Shown here: positions 55,666-64,000 of the stretch, piece by piece
How the letters are laid out: each line of letters starts with the position of its first letter
Numbering within the stretch: the stretch's first letter is position 1
From: Heterohyrax brucei
Taxonomy: Eukaryota > Chordata > Mammalia > Hyracoidea > Procaviidae
Direction: 5' to 3'
Length of the DNA stretch: 64,000 nucleotides
NCBI GenBank assembly: GCA_028571685.1
Contig: CM053140.1
Location: 147,173,701 to 147,237,700, forward strand
The notes under the pieces: generated by a model
Databases searched by the model: none
What the model saw: only the letters and a program-made list of their open reading frames with translations
What the model was told of the DNA's origin: nothing
Translations under genes and position numbers: made by a program

Positions 55666-56157
55666 ATTTTATTTTGTAATTCACAACCAAGTTTCTTGAA
55701 CCCTTGACAAGCTGCTTTCTCCTTACCTAAGATTCTTTGTTTCCTGACACTACAAGGTTTCTTCTATACTTTATGTCCGTTGGTCCAAAAGCAATCTGTG
55801 AAACTTTAAGACACGTGTTTCCATTCCCACTCTGGAGATATGGAAATTGAATACAGCATGTCTCTATTAAATGTTCTTTTCATTTCATGCCCTGCAGTTA
55901 TATTTTCAAAAATACTTGGGCTTTACAACATTGTTAATGGTCTTCATGGACAAAGAGAAAAGGAGTGGAAAAGGGAAAGGTGGGGGAAGGAGGTAATCCC
56001 AGTTTCACCATTTTTACCTAAGCTGAGAGAATCCAAATGGAACAATAAAAACTAGGTTTGAAACAGCATGGGGTAGAGGATGATCAGCTCTCACCACTGA
56101 AGCTGCTATAATATCCAGTTAAATTTAAGTAGCTCCATATTTCCCCTTCTGACATGA
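55666..56157. other. Unique sequence
   Basis: No recognised gene. A 71-codon frame at 55840-56055 has no known relative that I can see. Confidence 0.4.
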
Positions 56158-56312
56158 ACTCAATGAGATGGATTGACAGTGGCTGCAAGAGTGGGCGCAT
56201 GCATAAGAACAACTGTAAAAATGGTTCAGGACTCGGCAATGTCTCATTCTGTCGTACACAAGAGTCACTGTGAGTCAGAACTGACGTAATGCCATTTAAA
56301 AACAATCATCAC
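56158..56312 (+). mobile_element. RTE 3'-terminal fragment
   Basis: 'ctcaatgagatggattgac' to 'agtcagaactgacgtaatgcc' is the last 150 bp of RTE, followed by an A/C-rich tail. Confidence 0.85.
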
Positions 56313-56482
56313 AAATGTAGCCTCCATAACCCTTCCCTTCTCCTTACTCCCCACCCTTCCTCATCTGATACACTAATGTAGAAACACACACACTTAACCA
56401 CATCTGACCCTGGAATCAAAGCTTTGGTCATCTTCCCAAGAGGAACAGGAGTGAGCTTCTTATTGCTTTCAAGCTTACTTTT

Positions 56483-59012
56483 TGGAGGCAGAGCTAAGAT
56501 GGTAGGCTAGCTGAGTACTTCCACGATCCCTCCAACAACAAAATGAATAGATTATATATGACATTCTGGGAGCCTTGTACATCAAAGAGAAAGCTGAGAA
56601 ATTGAACTGAGCAACAGGGAGGGGAGATTATGTTCAGAAGTACTTAGAACTGGCCAGATCTGACCCAGTGGGAAGTGGCACTCTGCAGGTGGATCTGCAG
56701 CAGTGAGCTTGGTGAGTGCAGCTGTGGTTTTTGGAAAGCACCTTCCTCAGCATGGAAGACCCAGAAGCAGAGAGCCTACTAATACCTCCTGAATCTGTGA
56801 AAGTCAAAAGCTAAGGAGATTTTATCCAATCTACTGTACAAGGATCTAAATATTTCCTTCAGGATACTTCTCTCCCTTTTCCCAGCACTTCCCATTCCCT
56901 TTTCTGCACTGCGCCCAACTCTAGAGTCTGACACCATTACCTGGCCAGGAAGTAGGACTGCTTATTTGCATCCTAAGCCATTCTCCTAGACTCAAAGAGG
57001 AAACAATTTGACAAGCAGAAAAATAAATAAATAAAATAGTCTGCCAGATATTCTTAGCCAGAACTCAGGGCAGAAACAGTTCCTTTGCCCAGGATCAAGC
57101 ATAAGGGGACATACCTTAATCACAGACACTCACTGACAGCTGTTAGCCTCCAGTCTTTCTCAAGGCATGCAGTCAAATACCTGTGCCTACACCAATCACC
57201 CCTGCTCGTCATGGACTGTAGGGGAGAGCCAGCACCACACACTTGTTGAACCAACTACCTGGGCACCTGAGCTGAATACTACAATTAAATGGATGCCTGT
57301 ACTGGCCTGCCTAGTAACAGCTCTAAGCATCCGGTGACAGGATGTTAGCACCTCAAAAGTGCTAATAATCTAACCAGCTCACATGACCAGCCTGTTTTGG
57401 CATTTCCAAACAAGAATTGAGAATAAACAAACATAAAATAAATACAATAAACACAATTTACTGATGGCTCAGAGACAGTAATATCAAATCACATAAAGAG
57501 GCAGACCACAGTGGCTTCAGAAAGCTGTCAAAACAAAGAACCATGAAATCTTCCAGATGACAAAAACTTCTTGGAATTAGTGAAAGTAATACACAAAAGA
57601 TTAACATTTGGAACTCTTAAGGAGATCAGGTAAAACCTAGCAGAGCATAATGACAAATTCAACAGGCTGCAAGGAAGCACAGAGAAACAGCGTGCAGAAG
57701 TTCAGACGATTAATAATAAAACTACAGAATTAGAGAACTCTACAAAAAGTTTAAGGAGCATAAATGAGGCAAAGGATGTGAGATTGAAGATAAAACATTT
57801 GACACCAACATATGTGAGAAAAATCTCATATGACAATTTTTGAAAAGGAAGAAACACTAAGAATTATGTGGGACTCTACCAAGAGGAATAATCTGTGAGA
57901 GACTGTAGTACCAGAATGGGGGATGAAGAGTATAACAGAAAATACAGAGAAAACTGTTGAAGATTTGTTGACAGAAAACTTTGCTGATATCATGAAAGAG
58001 GAGAGATATCTATCCAAGATACTCAACAAACTCCCCACAAGGTAGATCCAAAAGAAATACCCCAAGACATATCATAACCAAACTTGCCAAAACTAAAGGA
58101 GAGAATTTTAAAGGTGGCTAGGGATAAACGAGAAATAATCTGCAAAATATAGGCAATAAGACTAAGCTCAGACTACTAAGCAGAAAACATGCATGCAAAA
58201 AAAGCAATGGGATGACATACATAAAGCCTTGAAGGAAAATAATTGCCAGCCAAAAATTACATATACAGCAAAACTGTCTCTCAAATGTGACGGCAAAATT
58301 AGGACATTTCCAAATAAATACAAGTTTAGAGAATTTACAAAAAAAACAAACCAAAATTATAAGAAATACACTAAAGGGAGTCCTTTGGTTAGAAAATCAA
58401 CATCAGGTAACAAGCCAAAGCTAGAATGCAGCACAGAGCAACCAGTTACCAACCCAGATGGGGAAATCACAAAAATAAATCCAAGCTAAAACACGGAAAA
58501 CAGAAACACAGGTGTCATTATGTAAAAGATGACAACCAGCATAACAAAAAGAGATATGGAAAAAAAGTAGTCATAAAACTTTCATATGGAGAAGTCAAGA
58601 CGAAACTAAGAAACTGAAGTGGAGCCTAAATTTAGAAAAAATATGGGTAAATATTAAGATAATCACAATGGAAACTAACGATCCCACACATCGAAATAAA
58701 AACAAGAAAAACATGAAGTCTCAGCAAATACAAAACCAACAACAATGAAAAAGATGTAAAGAAAACATCAAGAAAAATGATTCAGCACAGAAAATTAAGT
58801 AAAAGAAATTGTCAGCCACGTACCAAAAAAGTCATCAAAATGACAGCTTTAACTCCATACATTATGCTGAACATAAATGGATTAAAAGCACCAATAAAGA
58901 GAGACAGAGTGGCAGAGTGGGTAAGAAAACATGATCTGTCTGTGTGCTGCCTACAAGAAACACACCTTAGAGAAAATGGCTTACATCGAGACCAGAAAAA
59001 GGCCAGCAATTC
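56483..59012 (+). mobile_element. L1 5' part: 5' UTR, ORF1 remnant and start of ORF2
   Basis: It opens with 'ttggaggcagagctaagatgg', the usual L1 start. ORF1 remnants run from about 57830 to 58490 (QWDDIHKALKENNCQPKITYTAKLSLK at 58196). ORF2 opens at about 58843 (TPYIMLNINGLKAPIKRDRVAEWV, VCCLQETHLRE) and stops being L1 near 59012, so the RT and 3' UTR are missing. ORF1 is full of stops. Confidence 0.85.
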
Positions 59013-59829
59013 ATTGTCCGTACTCTGAGCTTTTTCAAAAGCTTCCTGAAGCTTAGACTGCTCTTAAATCTTTCATTTTAGAATTGCCTCCCTTTTTAGC
59101 ATCCAGAGCTCTTCCAAGTGAGTATCTTAAGCCCTTCCAAACCTTCTAGCATTTGAACATCTTGGGCATGAAAAATAAATGAAAAAAAATTTAAACAATA
59201 TGCAGTGTTAGGAAGACTGATGGTAAAGAGGTGCTCTCAGATGTGATTTTAATAGTGTAGCTATGGCAACACTTCTGAAGGTATTTTAGCAATACTACTA
59301 GATAGATCCATATATTGAACTTTTTGGACTTGATGTTAAAGTAACAATTATAGATACGCTCAAAACCATCTATTCAAAGCAAGCACACTTTTCCAAGTGT
59401 TGTTATAACAGTAAGAAATTATCATCAAACAAAAGCTAAAATGATGATTTACTATGTAAGTTGCAATTTATCCATACAACAAAATACCAAATAAATCATA
59501 CTATTACAATATATCCCTAGAACAGTCTGGAGGAATACACACAAAAATATTTAGCAGTTAATAGGGTGGTGGGGCTTTTAATTTCTTCATACTCTTCTGA
59601 ATATTCCAAAATTACTTGAATATATACTGCTTTAATAATACGAAGCTAAGTTAATGTGAAGTCTAGAAAACATACTGGCATTTGGCTGCTTAAGACGAAA
59701 ATTGCCACAGTTTCTTGTCTACTGTTTTGAAGAAACAATTTCTCAAATATCTTAGCTGGTAGGTTCAGGGGCCTTTCTGCTATCTAGGTGGTTAAACTGT
59801 AAGATAACACCGTCAGTGATGTTATCACT
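59013..59829. other. AT-rich unique sequence
   Basis: No gene or named repeat. Confidence 0.4.
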
Positions 59830-60072
59830 CCAATAGTTTCCATTTATTGAGCATTTAAAATGAGCCAGGCATCCTGCTCTATTGATACAAGTTGTCCCCT
59901 TTATTCTTCAGAACAAAACCCTAGCTATATATGATTCTCAGTTTGCAGACACAGAACGAGGCTCTGAGTGGTTACATAAATAAATATGAGAGTTAGCAAG
60001 GATCTAAGCCCAAGTACCTGAGGCAAAATGTGCACCACTGACCACTGGGCTACAATGCTTCTCTTATGTCGT
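59830..60072 (-). repeat. MIR SINE, nearly complete
   Basis: Reversed MIR order: 'tttattgagcatttaaaatg', 'gagccaggcatcctgctc', 'cagtttgcagacacagaacg', 'gaccactgggctacaatgc'. Confidence 0.88.
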
Positions 60073-60530
60073 TTTAAGCCTGAGCATCTCTTTTCTGTGA
60101 TCATTTGGAGCCAAAATAAGGGGCTTCTCAATTTTAGAAGGACTTGCATCACATGGCAAGAGTCATTGTAATATGCTGAATTTCACCCTGGTTTTATGTT
60201 TGTTCCACAATATTTGAACATAACTAACCTCTGTGATGCTTAAGTTTAAGAACAAGAGATAGGAAATAAAATCCAGGAATATACCCTATTGAGAACACAG
60301 CCAACACCTTTACTGTATTTGGGCAGTATATTAAGATATTTAGAAATAGGTTAACATTAGTGTCACAAAAACAATAGTCTGCTTTAATTAACTCAGAACT
60401 GTGGATAGCAAAAGTCTGCTGGTACACCAAGAGGCGCATACACTCACAAACCAAAACCAAAACAAACGAAAACATCACTCAGTACCAAGGCTGGACAAAG
60501 CAGGTAATTAACAGTATATGTATACACTTT
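60073..60530. other. Unique sequence
   Basis: Nothing recognised on either strand. Confidence 0.4.
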
Positions 60531-61607
60531 TTCTAAATTTTATTTATTTTGTTGTTGTTGAGAATATACACAGTAAAACATACATTAATTCAACTGTTTC
60601 TGCATGTACAATTTAGTGACTTTGATTACATTGTTTGAGTTGTGCAACCATTCTCACCCGCCTTGAATTGTTCCTCCTACCTCATTAACAAACTCACTGT
60701 CTCCTGAGGTTTCTATCTAATCTTTGAAGCTGCTGTTGTAAATTTAACACTATATAGTTCCTTAAAATACAACAATGCTCAAGGCAGACCTTTTGTACCA
60801 GTTAAGCTAAACAGTTGCTCAGTTTTAAGACTGCAGAGTCACTTTCAGAACAGAGACCAATTGCTGTGCCCTGGATGGCGACTTTCAAGCTTTTAAGATC
60901 CCAGGCACTATGCAACCAACTAGGAGGTAGACCAGAAGCACGCGACTTGTTACTATGCCAATTAAGTAGAATGCTCCGTAAAACTAGGACCCTAATCCTC
61001 CAAATTAAGGAACTAAATCCCACGAGGTGTTGTACATTGGTTGTACATAAGCAGATGCAGCACCAACCTTTTTGTCATTGTTGTAAATATACCTATCACA
61101 CAACTTACGCCAATTTAACATTTTACAGGTGTACAACTTATTGACAGGACTTACAACAACTGGCTATGCAACCCTACTCTTCTTAATCAATTTGGTTTTC
61201 TATCACTGTTAACTCCCTTTTCTCTCTCCCTCTTTCCCCTGCTAAATATTAATAAATGTTGGCCTCTATACATTTGCTTTTTCTTGTCTTTTTAGGCAAG
61301 TAAGGCCATAACATATTTGTCCTTTTATAATTGGCTTACTTCATTCAGCGTAATGTCTTCAGGCTCCATCCGTACCGTTGCATGTATCAAGACTGCATTT
61401 CTCTTGCTGGCTGATCACTATTCCATTGTCTGTATGTACCACATTTTGTTTATGCAGTCTACTGATGGGCATTTAGGTTGTTTCCGCCTTTTCGGCTACT
61501 ATAAATGGTGCTGTAGTAAACACTGATGTACAAACCTCTTTCTGAGCCTCTGCTTTCAAATCTTTTGGGTATGTACATACCTAGGAGTGGAAGTGCTGGG
61601 TGATACG
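60531..61607 (-). mobile_element. L1 3' end, 5'-truncated
   Basis: Reversed L1: the 3' UTR starts near 'tttatttattttgttgttgttg' and ORF2-end wording appears at 61330-61607 ('ttcattcagcgtaatgtc', 'actgatgggcatttaggttg', 'cctaggagtggaagtgctgg'). It is the last large repeat before the EXTL2 3' UTR. Confidence 0.85.
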
Positions 61608-61949
61608 AACAACACAGATTTTTAAGTGAAGTTCTACTGGTTTTCTTTGATTGCATTTAGACACATACACACTGCCATGTAAAGAAACAAAATGTACCCA
61701 ACTCACTGCACGGAGACTCACTGCTGGAATATTAGTGTACATTTTTTAAAAACTTTTCACAGCTTTACAGTATACTGTGAGAATATATTGGCATTTCATA
61801 AAAAGGAGGAAAAGAAGGTGGCTAAATTTAATGCTCCTTCCCACCAGTAGTAAACAAGGGCGAATCAGAAGACAAATTGGAACAGAGTCCCTCTCACTCA
61901 CACAGCAAAGAGTGGGCAACCGGAATAATGCACTGATGGGGATATCCTA
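61608..61949. other. Unique sequence between an L1 fragment and the EXTL2 3' UTR
   Basis: I see no recognisable repeat or exon here. It could be part of a longer EXTL2 3' UTR. Confidence 0.4.
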
Positions 61950-63065
61950 TAGAAATCCTCTGCTTTGGTTCAGTTTTTATTTTTTCCTACATCTATGAAA
62001 CTGAAATTTCATCATGATGAATAGTGTCTTAGATCCTTTGGGGGAAAAAAGAAAACAAAGGAATAACAATGAAGTTTAGAATGCGAGAGGTTAATTTTGT
62101 ATGCAATACAGACAATCTCTCTAGTATCCAAGACATAACCTATGCTCTAATAATAAATACCTTTAGATACCAAGAATTCCTACCTTACCATTCTTTCAGA
62201 AGACTTATTTTACACAGTTCTTAGACAGCATATACTTCATATAAAATATAAGAATTAATGTACATTCCAAAGGTCAGATTCAGGGACAAAATACATCACC
62301 TGAACCTAGCAACATATTTACTCCTTTAGCTGCATAAGAAACATAGGCTGCATTTTTGTTATTCATGAGTAAATATTCAGAAAAACCGAACTAAACATAT
62401 TGCAGTTACTAAATTTAACTTTCCCAGTCACAACAGATTTATGAATAAATGCAAAAGCACTAATGGCTACATCAAAACCATGCCACATTGGAGGACTGGT
62501 TGGAATGGCCACAAGAGAAGCACTGGTAACTGCAAATTCCCTCTAGTTTATATATAGTTGAGACTCTTCTGTCTTCACATGGCTTTTCCCTATACTACAG
62601 GCTCTTGCTAATGAGGCATTGAGGCTTCAAATGAAAACAATCAACCTTTAGGGAAAAGGCTGAGAAACGTCTCTCTGGAATTTCTGTTCCTAGAAACAGC
62701 TTGCAGGTCCTTAAGGCAAATGCCAGCAGTCAAAGAAACTGTAGAACAGACTCAGTACATAAACAGTAAAATCGATGACCATTAACATCCCTGGATAAAA
62801 ACTTCTTTCCAGAAGACCTAGCTGAAAAACACCAGCTTCTTCGTTTGTGAAGTCAATACAAATTTTATATTCTAGATGCACTGCCTATTTTTTTCTGTTT
62901 GTAGAGACTTCTGGATTGGATGAAAGTCTGTAATGTTGCTTTGAAAAAGAAAAAAATACATATATATATCCACACATACACAATACAACTATGTAAAACA
63001 TACAGAAGCAACTCAAATACTCAAACACCAAGCAGCTTTGAGGTCTGTTCTTATTTGTTTGACTT
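61950..63065 (-). other. EXTL2: Probable EXTL2 3' UTR
   Basis: This sequence follows the EXTL2 stop codon on the minus strand. It is free of recognisable repeats, unlike almost everything to its left, which fits a transcribed UTR kept clear of insertions. A minus-strand AATAAA occurs at 61981-61976, which would place cleavage near 61950-61965 and give a UTR of about 1.1 kb. The true poly(A) site is not proven and the UTR could end elsewhere. Confidence 0.55.
61976..61981 (-). terminator. Candidate EXTL2 polyadenylation signal AATAAA
   Basis: The plus strand reads TTTATT, which is AATAAA on the gene strand, about 1.1 kb downstream of the EXTL2 stop. It is the only perfect hexamer I noticed between the stop and the neighbouring L1 fragment. 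Use of the site is inferred. Confidence 0.4.
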
Positions 63066-63554
63066 TTACATTTTACTTTTGTGGTTGGCATACGGAAAAC
63101 CAAACTGAGAAATCATAATGTTGGAATATTTTAAGGGCATGCTATCATAGATTTTAACAAGCTTATTTATACAATAAGACCTCTGCAGAAAGTGCTCAGC
63201 TCGGTGCCACATTCCAGAATAGCCACCACTGGTTTCTTTTTCTAAACTGACCATATTTACAGGTTTCACAAATACCCCTGAAGCCTTTCCAGTATGCTTG
63301 GAGATGAGAAAATTCAGGATGATATCATCACAGTTTTGAGTTTCATCTATCAAAGCATGGACAGCTGCAGGTTGCTTCTGAAAGAGTTCAAGATACTTGC
63401 TATTGAAGAATGAAGCTCCAATCAGCACCAGAGAGTACTGGTCACCATTTCCAAACCCTGGTGTCTGTAGTTCAAAACCGCCGTAGCTGTAGATACCTGA
63501 TGAAGTAGAGACATGCTTTCTAGGAACAAATCCTACAATCTGATCAGGAAATTG
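63066..63554 (-). CDS. EXTL2: EXTL2 terminal coding exon (exostosin-like glycosyltransferase 2, C-terminal part)
   Basis: The exon encodes 162 residues plus a TAA stop at 63066-63068. It is recognised as the C-terminal half of EXTL2, a GT64-family enzyme of the Golgi/ER that transfers N-acetylhexosamine (GlcNAc or GalNAc) to the glycosaminoglycan linker region. Residues seen in order are QFPDQIVGFVPRKH at the start, YGGFELQTPG near residue 25, an ALIDETQNCDDI stretch near 67-78 that should hold the catalytic Asp, GMWHRAEHFLQRSYC near 114-128 with a conserved active-site Arg, and the tail ISQFGFPYANHKSKM. EXTL2 is about 330 residues long, so roughly the first half lies on exons beyond the right edge. 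The start is a splice acceptor, not an ATG: the minus strand reads a pyrimidine tract, then CAG at 63557-63555, then CAATTTCC. An in-frame ATG further upstream at 63590 is intronic. The frame is intact and shows no lesions, so the gene looks functional. Confidence 0.93.
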   Translation of the reverse strand, partial: QFPDQIVGFVPRKHVSTSSGIYSYGGFELQTPGFGNGDQYSLVLIGASFFNSKYLELFQKQPAAVHALIDETQNCDDIILNFLISKHTGKASGVFVKPVNMVSLEKETSGGYSGMWHRAEHFLQRSYCINKLVKIYDSMPLKYSNIMISQFGFPYANHKSKM

Positions 63555-63557
63555 CTG
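63555..63557 (-). other. EXTL2: Splice acceptor of the EXTL2 last coding exon
   Basis: On the minus strand a pyrimidine-rich run (TTCTTTTTCACTCCTTTCAG) ends in CAG directly before the codon for the first conserved EXTL2 residue. Conservation of the protein starts exactly here: the twelve residues encoded upstream do not look like EXTL2. Confidence 0.85.
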
Positions 63558-64000
63558 AAAGGAGTGAAAAAGAACAATTAAGTGCGGCATTCCTCTATGG
63601 CAGACATGGTTAAGAAGGTAAGGATCTGTCCAACAGAGAAACTGATCTGTCAGTTTTATTACATTCCTGGTTTCTGCACTGCAGTGTCCTCTAACACCAA
63701 GCAGCTTCCTAAGTCTATGCCCTGGTAAAATTACAGGCGAAATTCCTTCATATGTCAGATTTTCTAATCACACAAATGTTCTATTTCAAACATGACTTGG
63801 TATCAGCAAATTCCAGTCACTAAAGAGTTTAGTTCTTTAAAGTTTGCTTCTGGATAAGGTAACTGTGTGAATGCTATTTATTGTATGAAATAATAAGATT
63901 TAATGTGATTGCTTTGAAAAACTCTTTTAATCTCTGAGGAATACATAAAATAATAAAATAATGATTTTATTGTGTTTCCACATTGATTTTAATGTTCTTG
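63558..64000 (-). other. EXTL2: EXTL2 intron, 3' end
   Basis: This stretch lies upstream of the acceptor in the EXTL2 sense and runs off the window. It is AT-rich and I see no other exon and no clear repeat in it. Confidence 0.7.

Noticed and set aside
60815-61144. A 109-codon plus-strand frame
   Set aside because: It lies antisense in an L1 3' UTR and resembles no known protein.
1-61600. Search for VCAM1 exons or any other host gene downstream of EXTL2
   Set aside because: No frame with splice sites and a recognisable protein was found. All longer frames are mobile-element sequence or their antisense.
63555-63590. An ATG that would give EXTL2 a start at 63590
   Set aside because: The twelve codons before 63554 are the intron's pyrimidine tract. 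Conservation begins exactly at the acceptor.

Overview
This window is intergenic DNA from a placental mammal, almost certainly an afrotherian and most likely an elephant or close relative. The evidence is the repeat set: dozens of tRNA-derived SINEs of the Afrotheria-specific type, many RTE (BovB-like) LINE copies, L1 elements of an afrotherian type, MaLR-type LTRs, and the old mammalian families L2, MIR, MER5 and MER20. The lineage call rests on recognising the families, not on a search.

The only host protein-coding sequence I can support is at the right end. The last coding exon of EXTL2 (exostosin-like glycosyltransferase 2) lies on the minus strand at 63066-63554. Its 3' UTR runs left from there and the preceding intron runs right to the window edge. 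Everything left of about 61.6 kb lies downstream of EXTL2. In the human genome that interval separates EXTL2 from VCAM1, so VCAM1 may lie beyond the left edge (inference).

Layout. At 0-8.1 kb there is mostly unique or very old sequence with L2, MIR and MER5 relics and several SINEs. At 8.1-13.4 kb there is a plus-strand RTE region broken by three minus-strand MaLR LTRs and a second RTE fragment. At 13.5-24.5 kb one old minus-strand L1 is interrupted by a 4-bp-TSD solo LTR, a near-complete RTE (itself interrupted), a MaLR LTR, a SINE scrap and the 3' end of another L1. At 25.8-34.3 kb an ancient L1 is split by a full-length L1 (27015-34205) with a 14-bp target duplication; its ORF2 carries many lesions. 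At 34.8-44.6 kb there are RTE 3' fragments, MIRs, a long L2 split by MER20, and nested or chimeric SINEs. At 45-50.7 kb there are MaLR LTRs and a degraded RTE with SINE and LTR insertions. At 53.9-54.5 kb there is a fold-back mariner. At 56.5-59.0 kb there is the 5' part of an L1, and at 60.5-61.6 kb an L1 3' end next to the EXTL2 3' UTR.

No operon, CRISPR array, RNA gene or new gene system is visible. What is of interest is mobile-element archaeology: a palindromic mariner, an RTE with a 22-bp tandem array at its 5' end, a polyadenylated LTR retrocopy, and deep nesting that gives a relative order of insertion.
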